NCBI RefSeq assembly: GCF_018129965.1
Contig: NZ_JAFCKW010000034.1
Location: 1 to 64,000, forward strand
Origin: Bradyrhizobium diazoefficiens
GTDB taxonomy: Bacteria; Pseudomonadota; Alphaproteobacteria; Rhizobiales; Xanthobacteraceae
Length of the DNA: 64,000 nt
Direction of reading: 5' to 3'
The position numbers and the translations under genes are program-made. The notes under the pieces are model-generated. The model searched no databases, was not told the DNA's origin, and saw only the letters and a program-made list of their open reading frames with translations. Positions within the stretch are counted from its first letter, which is position 1; every line of letters begins with the position of its first letter. Below are positions 1 to 9,003 of the stretch, piece by piece.

Positions 1-79
1 CAACCAACAGGCCGCTCGCGAGCGCGCTTGCAAATCGCGCCGTAGCGAGCGGGCGGCCGGCCCGTTACCCCATCTACAC

Positions 80-121
80 AGATGGTGGGCACTGCGCTGT
101 GCGCCTTGGCCCACCCTACGG
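80..121. repeat. REP-like palindromic repeat, family A, copy 1
   Basis: Short intergenic element with the shared words GATGGTGGGCA and GCCCACCCTACG in inverted arrangement. The same words recur at 14829-14931 and 38484-38570. The first 79 bases of the window show no gene. The element lies just past the 3' end of the lipoprotein gene that ends at 149. Confidence 0.6.
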
Positions 122-148
122 CACTTCGCTCCATCCGGACTACGAAGA

Positions 149-1384
149 CTACGCCCCAAAACTCTTCGGCGACCCCGCGACCGCCACACCACCGCCCGTC
201 GTGACCTTCATCACCGCAAGGCCGCGTTCATTGGTGCCGTCCGCGCGGAAGCGGAACAGGCCGTCGATGCCGGCGAAGCCTGACGCGTTGGTGAGCACGT
301 CGGACGAGAAGCGGGTCGGCCCCTGCGTACGCGCGAGCGCCGCGACGAGGGCAACCGCATCGTAGGCCAGCGTCGCGGTGCGGATCGGCTCGGCGCCATA
401 CTTGGTGCGGTAGCGGCCGGAGAAGGCGCGGAAGCCCGCCGGATCGGGTGCGGCGTAGAGGCCGCCTTGCAGGCTCGAATTGGCATAGACGCGCGGGCTG
501 TCCCACAGGCCGGTGCCGAGCAGCTGGATGTTGCGCAGATTCGCACCCGCGGCGGTCATCGCATCGGCCACCGAAACGACGGCATCGCCGTCATCGGCAA
601 TGAACAGCGCATCCGCGCTACCGAGGGCTTGCGCCACGGTGCGCGCCGGCGTGGCGCGATCGGCGCCGTATTTCTCGAACGCGACGATGCGCCCGCCGCG
701 CCGCGGCACCGCGACTTTCACTGCGGCCTCGACGACATTGCCGTAGGCATTGTCGGGCACGAGTACGGCGACGGAGCGCTTTCCGATGCTGGCGGAATAT
801 TCAATGATGCGATTGACGTCGGACTCCGGCAGGAAGGACAGCAGATAAACGCCGCGTCCGGCGATGCTGGAGTCCGTCGAGAACGCGATCACGGAAATAT
901 TGCGCGTGCGCGCGACCTGCGCGACCGCCGGCACCGATTGCGCGAACAGCGGCCCCAGGATGATCTCGGCGCCCTCGTCCACGGCCTGCTGCGCGCCCGC
1001 TTGCGCGCCTTGCGGGCTGCCATTGTCGTCCTTGATGAGGAGCTGGATGTTGGGATTCTGGAACTCGGCCAGCGCCATTTCGGCGGCATTGCGCATCGAT
1101 TGCGCGGCAAGGCCCGCGTTCCCGGCCGCCGAGAGCGGCAGGATCAAGCCGACCTTGACCCCGCCGGTGCCGGCGGTCGTCCCCTGTTGCGGCGGGCCGG
1201 CCGGCTGCGCCGGCGGCGGGGAGGAGCTGCTGAACGGATTGGAGAACTGGCTGAGACTCTGCTGCACGCCGGCGCAGGCAGAAAGAAGTGGCGTGCCGAG
1301 CAGCAGGCCGAGCGCGCTCCGCCGGGTGGCGCCCGAGTAGCGGGGCCCCTGAACGGGAGACTTCAGATCACGCGGGCCCGGCAT
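149..1384 (-). CDS. LpoA-like / type 1 periplasmic binding-fold lipoprotein
   Basis: About 411 residues with a Leu/Ile/Val-binding-protein fold; related proteins are annotated as penicillin-binding protein activators (LpoA family) or ABC-transporter substrate-binding proteins. I chose the ATG at 1384 over an upstream in-frame start at 1543 because it gives a compact signal sequence with a lipobox, LLSAC, and a lipidation cysteine near residue 37. Two arginines (TRRSAL) precede the hydrophobic stretch, so Tat export is possible. A Pro/Ser/Gly-rich linker follows, then the binding domain (VKVGLILPLS, EIILGPLFAQ, AVLVPDNAYG). It is divergent from rsmI. No transporter genes are adjacent, which fits a cell-wall role better than uptake. 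The fold is clear; the exact function is inferred. Confidence 0.8.
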   Translation of the reverse strand: MPGPRDLKSPVQGPRYSGATRRSALGLLLGTPLLSACAGVQQSLSQFSNPFSSSSPPPAQPAGPPQQGTTAGTGGVKVGLILPLSAAGNAGLAAQSMRNAAEMALAEFQNPNIQLLIKDDNGSPQGAQAGAQQAVDEGAEIILGPLFAQSVPAVAQVARTRNISVIAFSTDSSIAGRGVYLLSFLPESDVNRIIEYSASIGKRSVAVLVPDNAYGNVVEAAVKVAVPRRGGRIVAFEKYGADRATPARTVAQALGSADALFIADDGDAVVSVADAMTAAGANLRNIQLLGTGLWDSPRVYANSSLQGGLYAAPDPAGFRAFSGRYRTKYGAEPIRTATLAYDAVALVAALARTQGPTRFSSDVLTNASGFAGIDGLFRFRADGTNERGLAVMKVTTGGGVAVAGSPKSFGA

Positions 1385-1722
1385 GGCAGCTTCTCTTCTG
1401 ACCGGCCTTGCCAGCCGGTCACAACATTCTTTCCACGACACAAGCCGCAGATTCAGGCATATTGTCGGCAAATAGTTAACTAAAACAAAAGGATAATAGC
1501 CGCTTAACGCGGCTTCCCCTTCACGTCTCGGCTCGCTGTCCACCGTCCGTCACCCAGCATCAAGGCGGCGTTTCCGCCGCGAATATGGCGCTGATGCTGC
1601 ATTCCTTCTGCAATGTGATGCCTGATGGATCACATTCCAGTCTTCCTCACCCCTGACCCGGCATGATCTTTTTCGCGGGACTGGTTCCCAGCCCCCGATA
1701 TCATGCCTAAGTTCGTTTCATT
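1385..1722. other. Divergent intergenic region, lipoprotein / rsmI
   Basis: 338 bases between two divergent genes, so it should hold promoters for both. I could not pick a convincing -35/-10 pair. The only structured element is the family D inverted repeat at 1661-1706. Confidence 0.5.
1661..1706. repeat. Family D inverted repeat (GCATGAT ... ATCATGC), copy 1
   Basis: 46-bp element bounded by GCATGAT and its reverse complement, with a weaker inner CTGG/CCAG pairing. A related element with the same ends lies at 19705-19754. It ends 17 bases before the rsmI start codon and could form a hairpin in the rsmI leader. Confidence 0.5.
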
Positions 1723-2673
1723 ATGCGCGCAAAGCCGGCCCCGATAAATACGCCTGAAGGTACAGATGCCGCCCCGCGCGGTTTCTCGATCGACGCCCAT
1801 CGACTTACCGCGCCGAAAGCGGCGCCGGGCCTGCATCTGGTTGCGACTCCCATAGGCAATCTCGGCGACATCACGCTGCGGGCGCTCCAGACGCTCGCGG
1901 GCGTCGACGTCATCGCCTGCGAGGACACCCGCATCACGCGGCGCCTGACCGAGCGCTACGACATCTCGGCGCAGCTCAAGCAATATCACGAGCACAACGC
2001 GGAAGCCGCGCGCCCCAGGATCCTGGAGGCGCTGGAACGCGGCGGCTCGGTCGCGCTGGTGTCCGACGCCGGCACGCCGCTGATCTCCGATCCCGGCTTC
2101 AAGCTGGTGCGCGAGGTCTGCGCGGCCGGCCACGCGGTCTATGCGCTGCCTGGTCCGTCCTCGGTGCTGGCAGCGCTGTCGGTGGCGGCGCTGCCGACCG
2201 ACCGGTTTTTCTTCGAGGGCTTTCTGCCGGCAAAATCAGCCGCGCGAAAGACCCGTCTCGCCGAACTGGCCCGCATCGACGCCACGCTGGTGATGTTCGA
2301 TTCCGGCAACCGCGTACAGGACACGCTGGCCGAGCTCGCCGAGATCATGGGCACGCGGGAAGCTGCGATCTGCCGCGAGTTGACCAAGCTGCACGAGGAG
2401 ATTTCGCGAGCGACGCTGAGCGAGCTGGCGCGCGACGCCGGCACGCTGGAGACGCGCGGCGAATTCGTACTGGTGATCGGTCCGCCAGCGGCCGACGCCG
2501 AGGTGCTGACATCGGTTGCACTGGACGACCTGCTGCGGACGCAACTCGCCGCGCACAGCGTCAAGGACGCCGTTGCGCATGCGGTTGCGCTGTCGGGACG
2601 GCCGCGCCGCGAGGTCTATGCCCGCGCGCTCGAGCTCGCAAAGGATTTGCGAGGCGGCGATGGCGAAGACTAA
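1723..2673 (+). CDS. rsmI: 16S rRNA (cytidine1402-2'-O)-methyltransferase RsmI
   Basis: 316 residues, normal to slightly long for the family. Known role: SAM-dependent 2'-O-methylation of C1402 in the ribosomal P site. The tetrapyrrole-methylase fold is visible from the glycine-rich start VATPIGNLGDITLRAL (about residues 40-55), the EDTR motif near 66, LVSDAGTPLISDPG near 110-125 and the ALPGPSS segment near 145. About 38 residues precede the conserved core, so a later start is possible, but I see no better in-frame ATG. The stop codon overlaps the start of the YraN-family gene by 14 bases, which suggests translational coupling. This rsmI-yraN pairing is common in Proteobacteria. Confidence 0.95.
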   Translation: MRAKPAPINTPEGTDAAPRGFSIDAHRLTAPKAAPGLHLVATPIGNLGDITLRALQTLAGVDVIACEDTRITRRLTERYDISAQLKQYHEHNAEAARPRILEALERGGSVALVSDAGTPLISDPGFKLVREVCAAGHAVYALPGPSSVLAALSVAALPTDRFFFEGFLPAKSAARKTRLAELARIDATLVMFDSGNRVQDTLAELAEIMGTREAAICRELTKLHEEISRATLSELARDAGTLETRGEFVLVIGPPAADAEVLTSVALDDLLRTQLAAHSVKDAVAHAVALSGRPRREVYARALELAKDLRGGDGED

Positions 2674-3061
2674 GGTGGCCAAGGAGCCGAAAGCCGCCTC
2701 GCCCGAGCGCGTCGCCGCGTTCCGCACCGGCATCTCCGCGGAAAGCCGCGCTGCGGCCTACCTGATCGCCAAGGGCTATCGCATTCTCGCCAGGCGTTAT
2801 CGCACGCCGCATGGCGAGATCGACATCGTAGCGCGCCGTCGCAATCTGATCGCCTTCGTCGAGGTCAAGGCCCGTGCGACGCTGGACGACGCCGCCTTCG
2901 CCGTGACGCCGCGTCAGCAGCAACGCATCATCGACGCCGCGCAGGGCTGGCTCATGGCGCATCCCGAGCATGCCGAATTGGACTTGCGATTCGACGCCAT
3001 GCTGATTGCGCCGCGCTCACTTCCGCGCCATGTGTTGGCGGCATTCGACGCCTCGACCTGA
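2660..3061 (+). CDS. UPF0102 / YraN family nuclease-like protein
   Basis: 133 residues. YraN proteins have a restriction-endonuclease-like fold; the signature is visible as GEIDIVARR, then IAFVEVKAR, giving the D-ExK catalytic arrangement (D near 56, E and K near 69-71). The biological substrate is not established for the family. The ATG at 2660 was chosen because it follows the purine-rich GAGGCGGCG and starts inside the end of rsmI. The gene lies in a run rsmI-yraN-gshB with almost no spacing, so all three are likely co-transcribed. Confidence 0.9.
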   Translation: MAKTKVAKEPKAASPERVAAFRTGISAESRAAAYLIAKGYRILARRYRTPHGEIDIVARRRNLIAFVEVKARATLDDAAFAVTPRQQQRIIDAAQGWLMAHPEHAELDLRFDAMLIAPRSLPRHVLAAFDAST

Positions 3062-3071
3062 AAGGCAGACC

Positions 3072-4016
3072 ATGAAACTCAACGTCGCCGTCCAGATGGA
3101 CCCCATCGCCCGCATCAACATCAAGGGCGACTCCACCTTTGCGCTGCTTCTGGAGGCGCAGAAGCGCGGCCACGGCCTGTCCTATTACACGCCGGACAAG
3201 CTCTCGATGGTCGGCGAGGAGATCGTGGCTCCGGTTCAGCTCCTGACCGTGCGCGACGAGCCCGGCAATCACTTCACGCTCGGCGAGCCCAGGCGCGAGG
3301 CGCTGAACGGCTTCGACGTGGTGCTGCTGCGCCAGGATCCGCCGTTCGACCTCGCCTACATCACCTCGACGCACCTTTTGGAGCGCATCCATCCGAAGAC
3401 GCTGGTCGTCAACGATCCCGCCTCGGTGCGCAATGCGCCGGAAAAGCTGTTCGTGATGAACTTTCCGCAGCTGATGCCGCCGACGCTGATCTCGCGCGAC
3501 ATCGACGAGATCAACGCGTTTCGCGACAAGTACGGCGCCGTTGTGATGAAGCCGCTGCACGGCCATGGCGGCGCGGCGGTGTTCCGCGTGCTGCCGCAGG
3601 ACATGAATTTTGGCTCGCTGTTCGACATGTTCTCGGTGACGTTCAAGGAAGCCTGGGTGATCCAGCAGTTCATCCCCGAGGTGAAGCACGGCGACAAGCG
3701 CATCATCCTCGTCAACGGCGAGTTCGCCGGCGCGGTGAACCGCGTGCCGGCCGCCGACGACCTCCGCTCCAACATGGTGCGCGGCGGCGCCGCGCAGGAG
3801 ACCGAGCTCACCCCCCGCGAGCGCGAGATCTGCGCCACCGTCGGTCCGGCCCTGCGCGAGCGCGGCCTGCTGTTCGTCGGCATCGACGTCATCAACGGCA
3901 ACCTCACCGAGATCAACGTGACCTCGCCCACGGGCATCCGCGCGATTGCAAGGCTGGGCGGCCCGGATGTCGCGGCCAAGGTCTGGGACGTGATCGAGCA
4001 GAAGCGGGCGAAGTAG
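3072..4016 (+). CDS. gshB: Glutathione synthetase
   Basis: 314 residues, usual GshB length. The enzyme joins gamma-glutamylcysteine and glycine with ATP in the cytoplasm, the second step of glutathione synthesis. The N-terminal substrate domain begins LNVAVQMDP. ATP-grasp features follow: VMKPLHGHGGAAVFRV (about residues 158-173), WVIQQFIPEV near 196, DKRIILVNGE near 210, and the C-terminal ITEINVTSPTGIR-type segment that binds metal and nucleotide. Start at 3072 is preceded by AAAGGCAGA, a fair ribosome-binding site, and lies 10 bases after the yraN stop. gshA is not in the window. Confidence 0.96.
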   Translation: MKLNVAVQMDPIARINIKGDSTFALLLEAQKRGHGLSYYTPDKLSMVGEEIVAPVQLLTVRDEPGNHFTLGEPRREALNGFDVVLLRQDPPFDLAYITSTHLLERIHPKTLVVNDPASVRNAPEKLFVMNFPQLMPPTLISRDIDEINAFRDKYGAVVMKPLHGHGGAAVFRVLPQDMNFGSLFDMFSVTFKEAWVIQQFIPEVKHGDKRIILVNGEFAGAVNRVPAADDLRSNMVRGGAAQETELTPREREICATVGPALRERGLLFVGIDVINGNLTEINVTSPTGIRAIARLGGPDVAAKVWDVIEQKRAK

Positions 4017-4495
4017 GGCGGTCGTCACGTCGTAGCCCGGATACCCAATCTATCACCGTCACCCCCTCGCAACCGCGAAGCGGTTGTCGCTGGAGGTGTC
4101 CGCTTCTTCAGCGGCCCTCGAGGGGCGACGGCCCGGCCGCATCCCGGCCGCACATCCTTCGAGGCTCAGCCTGCGATGCGTTGCATCGCAAGCTGAGCAC
4201 CTCGGGATGACGGATCATTGTTATACGCTGCGGTAGCGCTGTAACTGCGATCCAGCCGCCACTAACCACCTATTCACCATGACGCCGTGCAGCCTCGTGC
4301 AGGATGCGCCGCGCGTTGAGTCGGCGGTCGCATTAACCGCAAACTAACGCCCCGTTCACCATTCGCCCAGAACGGGCATCGCGACCGGGCGTCGCGCGCG
4401 GCCTCGCAACACCCCTTATACTTTTACTCCCTACTCATCGATGCGGGGGGACCCGCCACGTGCGGTTCGAGTACCCCGCGTAAGAGTAGAAGCGT
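4017..4495. other. Intergenic region gshB / cpaB
   Basis: 479 bases without a gene. It contains the family B repeat at 4094-4213. The last 100 bases (from about 4396) presumably hold the cpa promoter and leader. No pilin (flp/pilA) or prepilin peptidase (cpaA) gene is here, although they commonly precede cpaB. Confidence 0.5.
4094..4213. repeat. Family B repeat (GGCCGCTTCTTCAGCGGCCCTCGA type), copy 1
   Basis: Diverged copy of the 131-bp element at 39523-39653. Shared words include CGCTTCTTCAGCGGCCCTCGA, ATCCTTCGAGGCTC and GGATGACGG. It is non-coding and internally palindromic. Confidence 0.6.
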
Positions 4496-5311
4496 ATGAA
4501 CACCGCACGCATTGTCGTTCTCGTCATCGCGCTGGGCGCCGGCGGCGTCGCTGCGTATCTGGTGAGCGGCTATGACAACAAGCCCTTGCCCGTCATCCCC
4601 GTCGCCGAGAAGCTGCCGACGGTCGACGTCCTGATCGCCAAGAACGACATCCAGCTCGGCCAGGCCGTGAAGCCGGAGGATCTGCAATGGCAGTCCTGGC
4701 CGGCGGCCACGGCGAGCGGCGCCTTCATCCGCCGCGACAGCAGGCCCGACGCACAGACCCAGATCGCCGGCTCGATCGCGCGCGTCCCCCTGATGCAGGG
4801 CGAGCCGATCCGCGAGCAGAAGCTGGTGAAAGCCGATGGCGCCGGCTTCATGGCCGCGATCCTGCCGACCGGCATGCGGGCCGTCTCCACCGAAATTTCA
4901 GCCGAAACCGGCGCCGGCGGCTTCATCCTGCCGAACGACCGCGTCGACATCGTCCTGACGCGGCGCCTGAAGAATCCCGATGGCGCCAACGGGCCGACCG
5001 GCGGCAACGACCTCATCCTGTCCGAGGTCATCCTGAGCAATATCCGCGTCCTGGCGATCGACCAGGCGCCGAAAGAAAAGGACGGCCAGAACGCCGTCCT
5101 CGGCAAGACCGTCACGCTCGAGCTCAAGCCCGAGCAGGTCGCCACGCTCTCGGTCGGGCGCCAGGCCGGCTCGCTGACGCTCGCGCTGCGGAGCATCGCC
5201 GATGCCAACGCAGTCGAACTCTCGGCCGAGGACCTCGCCGCCAAGCGCTCCGGCGGCGTGAACGTGATCCGCTACGGCGTGCAGGCGCGGCAACTGACCT
5301 CACAGAAGTGA
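4496..5311 (+). CDS. cpaB: Flp pilus assembly protein CpaB (RcpC)
   Basis: 271 residues. CpaB is a periplasmic, SAF-domain protein of the Flp/Tad type IVb pilus that is thought to interact with the secretin. A single N-terminal membrane segment (ARIVVLVIALGAGGVAAYLV, residues 4-23) is followed by the SAF-like region (VDVLIAKNDIQLGQAV, about 43-58) and the CpaB core: MRAVSTEISAETGAGGFI, NDRVDIVLTRR near 145-160, and VLGKTVTLELKPEQ near 200. First gene of a cpaB-cpaC-cpaD-cpaE run with 13-bp, 64-bp and overlapping junctions. Confidence 0.93.
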   Translation: MNTARIVVLVIALGAGGVAAYLVSGYDNKPLPVIPVAEKLPTVDVLIAKNDIQLGQAVKPEDLQWQSWPAATASGAFIRRDSRPDAQTQIAGSIARVPLMQGEPIREQKLVKADGAGFMAAILPTGMRAVSTEISAETGAGGFILPNDRVDIVLTRRLKNPDGANGPTGGNDLILSEVILSNIRVLAIDQAPKEKDGQNAVLGKTVTLELKPEQVATLSVGRQAGSLTLALRSIADANAVELSAEDLAAKRSGGVNVIRYGVQARQLTSQK

Positions 5312-5324
5312 TGATGGGGATACG

Positions 5325-6842
5325 ATGAACGACGGGGATTTTCGGACGGGCATGCGCCTTCGGGGGAAGCGCACGCCTTCGTTCTGGGCAGGGGCCATGC
5401 TGATCATGGGGCTGATCGCAGCCCCCGACATCGTCGGCGCCGCGGATGCGCCGGTCGGTGACCAGGCGCCGTTGCAGGCGCCGGATCTCGGCGTGTCGCC
5501 GGTTTCGAGCATCGCGCCGGCGCGGATGCGCTCGCTCTCGCTCGGCGTCGGCAAGTCGGTGGTGATCGACCTGCCGCGCGAGGTGAAGGACGTGCTGGTG
5601 GCCGATCCCAAGATCGCCAACGCGGTGATCCGCTCCTCGCAGCGCGCCTATATCATCGGCGGCCAGGTCGGCCAGACCAACGTGGTGTTCTTCAGCGCCG
5701 ACGGCCAGCAGGTCGCGTCCTACGACATCGCGGTGAAGCGCGACCTCAACGGCATGCGCACCGCGCTGCGCCAGTCGCTGCCCGGCGTGCAGATCGAAGG
5801 CGTCGGCGACAGCGTGATGCTGACCGGCTCGGTGTCCAGCCCGGTCGAGGCGCAGCAGGCCGGCGACGTCGCCGCCAAGCTGGTCGGCGGCAGCGACAAG
5901 GTCGTCAACAACATAGTCGTGCGCGGCCGCGACCAGGTGATGCTGAAGGTCGTCGTCGGCGAAGTCCGGCGCGACATCGTCAAGCAGCTCGGCGTCGATC
6001 TCAGCGCCAGCCTGAATGCCGGCACCGCGGTGGTGAATTTCAACAATTCCAATCCGTTCTCGGTCAGCGGCGGCCCGATCGTCAGCAGCAACGGGCTCGG
6101 CGTGTCCGGCCTCGCCAAGGGCGTCGCCACCGTCAACGCCACGATGCGCGCGATGGAAAGCGCCGGCGTCATGCGCACGCTCGCCGAACCGAGCCTGACC
6201 GCGATCTCGGGCGAATCCGCCACCTTCATCGCCGGCGGCGAATTCCCGATTCCCGCAGGCTATTCCTGCGACCCGGTCACCCACGTCTGTACCACCCAGA
6301 TCACCTACAAGAAATTCGGCATCTCCCTGAACTTCACGCCGGTCGTGCTCAGCGAAGGCCGCATCAGCCTGCGCGTGATGACCGAAGTCTCGGAGCTGTC
6401 GAACACCAACTCGATCACGCTGACGCAGGCGGTGTCCTCGACCTCGAGCAACTCGCTCACCATCCCCTCGATCCAGACCCGCCGCGCCGAAACCACGCTG
6501 GAAATTCCCTCTGGCGGTTCGATGGCGATGGCCGGCCTGATCCAGCAGAAGACCAAGCAGGCGATCAACGGCCTGCCCGGTGTCGACCAGGTGCCGATCA
6601 TCGGCGCGCTGTTCCGCAGCCAGGACTTCGTCAACAACGAGACCGAGCTGATGGTCATCGTGACGCCCTATGTGGTGCGCGCGGTCGCCCAGAAGGAATT
6701 GTCGCGGCCCGACGACGGTTTCGCGCCGGCCTCGGATGCGCAGACGGCGCTGCTCGGCCGCATGAACCGCCTCTATGGCATCGCGCGCCGAGTCGATCCG
6801 ATCGAGGGCGACCGCGGCGATTTCGGCTTCATCATCGACTGA
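5325..6842 (+). CDS. cpaC: Flp/Tad pilus outer-membrane secretin CpaC (RcpA)
   Basis: 505 residues. Type II/III secretion secretin family; it forms the outer-membrane pore for the pilus. A hydrophobic export signal lies at residues 25-42 after a basic N-terminus. Next come an N-terminal secretin domain (SLGVGKSVVIDLPREVKDVLV, about 68-88, shown in part), a BON-like segment (GVGDSVMLTGSVSSP near 160) and the secretin domain (VMLKVVVGEVRRDIVKQLGV near 205-224; TLAEPSLTAISGESATFIAGGEFP near 285-308, quoted in part; and the C-terminal VPIIGALFRSQDF / ELMVIVTPYVV). All secretin landmarks are present, so it should be functional. Confidence 0.95.
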   Translation: MNDGDFRTGMRLRGKRTPSFWAGAMLIMGLIAAPDIVGAADAPVGDQAPLQAPDLGVSPVSSIAPARMRSLSLGVGKSVVIDLPREVKDVLVADPKIANAVIRSSQRAYIIGGQVGQTNVVFFSADGQQVASYDIAVKRDLNGMRTALRQSLPGVQIEGVGDSVMLTGSVSSPVEAQQAGDVAAKLVGGSDKVVNNIVVRGRDQVMLKVVVGEVRRDIVKQLGVDLSASLNAGTAVVNFNNSNPFSVSGGPIVSSNGLGVSGLAKGVATVNATMRAMESAGVMRTLAEPSLTAISGESATFIAGGEFPIPAGYSCDPVTHVCTTQITYKKFGISLNFTPVVLSEGRISLRVMTEVSELSNTNSITLTQAVSSTSSNSLTIPSIQTRRAETTLEIPSGGSMAMAGLIQQKTKQAINGLPGVDQVPIIGALFRSQDFVNNETELMVIVTPYVVRAVAQKELSRPDDGFAPASDAQTALLGRMNRLYGIARRVDPIEGDRGDFGFIID

Positions 6843-6906
6843 GGCGGACGGTTTGGGGACCGGAGCGGGACATGGGGCAGGACACGGGGCAAGAGGGGAC
6901 CAGGCG

Positions 6907-7641
6907 ATGACGACACCATCGGCCGATCGACGCCGCAGCTTGAGGATCGCGCTCGCATTGACGGGGCTTTCCGTCATGCTCGGCGCCTGCAACACCACCG
7001 GCGAGATCGTCACCCAGACGGTGCCGACCGATTATCGCCAGCGCCACCCGATCGCGGTGCAGGAAGGCAGGAAGTCGATCGTGATCTTCGTCGGCAAGGC
7101 GCGGGGCGGCCTCTCCGCCGAGCAGCGCGCCGACGTCGCAGGCGTCGCGCGGGACTGGGTCCGCGAAGGCACCGGCTCCGTCGTCGTCGACGTCCCGATC
7201 GAGACCGCCAACTCACGCGCGGCGACGGCAACCTATCAGGACATCCGGTCGGTGCTCTCGTCCGGCGGCGTGCCATCGCGCGCCATCGTCCAGCATCCCT
7301 ATCGCCCCGAAGATCCCGGCCTGCTGCCGACGATCCGCCTGAGCTATTCGAAGATCGCCGCGGTCGCCGGTCCCTGCGGGCTGTGGCCGGAAGACATGGG
7401 TCCGAACATCCTCGACCCCGGCTACAACGAGAACCAGCCCTACTTCAATCTCGGCTGCGCCAGCCAGCGCAACCTCGCCGCGATGATCGACAACCCGGCC
7501 GACCTCGAACAGCCGCGGGCCGAAACGCCCGCCTATACCGCGCGGCGCGACATCGCGTTCGAGCGCTACCGCAAGGGCACGACCACCACGACCACCTATC
7601 CCGAGGCCGACAGGGCCAAACTCAGCGACACCGGCAAATGA
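6907..7641 (+). CDS. cpaD: Flp/Tad pilus lipoprotein CpaD (RcpB)
   Basis: 244 residues. CpaD is an outer-membrane-associated lipoprotein that supports the CpaC secretin. The ATG at 6907 gives a typical lipoprotein signal with a basic n-region, hydrophobic LRIALALTGLSVML and a lipobox LGAC with Cys near residue 28; a longer in-frame start at 6775 would run through the end of cpaC and destroys this. The family core follows (VTQTVPTDYRQRHPI, SIVIFVGKARGGLS). The stop overlaps the cpaE start as ATGA. Confidence 0.9.
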   Translation: MTTPSADRRRSLRIALALTGLSVMLGACNTTGEIVTQTVPTDYRQRHPIAVQEGRKSIVIFVGKARGGLSAEQRADVAGVARDWVREGTGSVVVDVPIETANSRAATATYQDIRSVLSSGGVPSRAIVQHPYRPEDPGLLPTIRLSYSKIAAVAGPCGLWPEDMGPNILDPGYNENQPYFNLGCASQRNLAAMIDNPADLEQPRAETPAYTARRDIAFERYRKGTTTTTTYPEADRAKLSDTGK

Positions 7642-8927
7642 CAGGCATCCAGGACGACGAGGCGGATCATCCGCGGCACCCCGAGGAACACATTGCGCCG
7701 GTTCCGCGCATCTCGGTGCAGGCCTTCTGCGAGACCGAGCAGACGCTCGCCGCGGTGACGGCGGCCGGGCAGGATCGGCGTCTCGCCAAGGCGCATCTCA
7801 CCGCCAAGGGCGGCGGCCTTGCCGCGGCCATCGAAGTCTATGACACGATGCCGACGCCGAACGTCATCGTGATCGAATCCGACGGCACGCGCGACATCCT
7901 CGAAGGTCTCGACGATCTCGCCGGCGTCTGCGATCCCGGCACCCGCGTGGTCGTGATCGGCAATCCCAACGACACCGCGCCCTATCGCGAGCTGGTGCGC
8001 CGCGGCGTCAACGATTACGTGGTCGGACCGGTCGAGACCCTCGACGTGGTCCGCTCGATCTGCAGCCTGTTCTCGGCCTCCGAAGCCATCATCACCGGCC
8101 GCGTCATCGCGGTGGTCGGCGCCAAGGGCGGCGTCGGCGCGTCCACCGTCGCGCATAACGTGGCCTGGACCATCGCGCGCGACCTCGCGCTCGATTCGGT
8201 CGTGATCGATCTCGACCTCGCCTTCGGCACCGCCGGCCTCGACTACAACCAGGACCCGGTGCAGGGCATCGCCAATGCGGTGCTGTCGCAGGACCGCCCC
8301 GACACGGCGCTGATGGAACGCCTGCTGTCCAAATGCACCGAGCGCCTCAGCCTGCTCGCTGCGCCGGCCACGCTCGACCGCGTCTATGATTTCGGCGCCG
8401 AGGCATTCGATGCGATCTTTGACACGCTGCGCATGACCACGCCCTGCATCGTACTCGACGTGCCCCACCAATGGTCGGGCTGGACCCGCCGCGCGCTGGT
8501 CAACGCCGACGACATCGTCATCGTCGCCGAGCCGGATCTGGCGAATCTGCGCAACACCAAGAACATGCTCAGCGTGCTGAAGGCGGCGCGGCCGAACGAC
8601 CGGCCGCCGCTGTACTGCATCAACCAGGTCGGCATGCACAAGCGCGCGGAGATCGACGTCAAGTCGTTCGCCAAGACCATGGAAAGCCAGCCGCTCGCAG
8701 TGATCCCGTTCGATTCGAAACTGTTCTCGACCGCGGCCAACAACGGCCAGATGATCGCGGAGGTCTCGAGCAGCCACCGCACCACGCTGCTGTTCCAGAA
8801 CATGGCGAACCGTCTCGCCGGGCGCGGCGAGGTCAAGAAGCCGAAGAGCTCGCTGTTCGGACCGCTGCTGAAGAAGCTGAAGGGCAGGACGGGGCGCAGT
8901 TCGGCCCCGCATCGCAAGGCGTCGTAA
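7638..8927 (+). CDS. cpaE: Pilus assembly ATPase CpaE (TadZ), MinD/ParA superfamily
   Basis: 429 residues. TadZ/CpaE is a polar localisation factor for the Flp pilus machine. An N-terminal receiver-like domain (about residues 25-150, with NVIVIESDG and RVVVIGNPND) precedes a ParA/MinD ATPase domain with the deviant Walker A VVGAKGGVGASTVAHN at about 158-173 and VVIDLDLAFG near 190. The start at 7638 is fixed by the ATGA overlap with cpaD; a longer upstream open frame is an artefact inside cpaD. It is the last gene of the operon here: cpaF, tadB and tadC do not follow. Confidence 0.92.
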   Translation: MTGIQDDEADHPRHPEEHIAPVPRISVQAFCETEQTLAAVTAAGQDRRLAKAHLTAKGGGLAAAIEVYDTMPTPNVIVIESDGTRDILEGLDDLAGVCDPGTRVVVIGNPNDTAPYRELVRRGVNDYVVGPVETLDVVRSICSLFSASEAIITGRVIAVVGAKGGVGASTVAHNVAWTIARDLALDSVVIDLDLAFGTAGLDYNQDPVQGIANAVLSQDRPDTALMERLLSKCTERLSLLAAPATLDRVYDFGAEAFDAIFDTLRMTTPCIVLDVPHQWSGWTRRALVNADDIVIVAEPDLANLRNTKNMLSVLKAARPNDRPPLYCINQVGMHKRAEIDVKSFAKTMESQPLAVIPFDSKLFSTAANNGQMIAEVSSSHRTTLLFQNMANRLAGRGEVKKPKSSLFGPLLKKLKGRTGRSSAPHRKAS

Positions 8928-8932
8928 GAAAG

Positions 8933-8993
8933 GCGTTTTCGAGCGAACTGGATCCCGGTTCGCGTCAAGACAACGCGTCGACAAGAAGCAAAT
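8933..8993. repeat. Family C repeat (GCGTTTTCGAGCGAA...CGGTTCGCGT), copy 1
   Basis: Element in the convergent gap after cpaE. It matches the composite repeat at 23868-23930 read on the opposite strand, and more weakly 45184-45213. It carries the words GCGTTTTCGAGCGAA, CCGGTTCGCGT and AACGCGT. Confidence 0.6.
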
Positions 8994-9003
8994 AGCGGAC
9001 GGC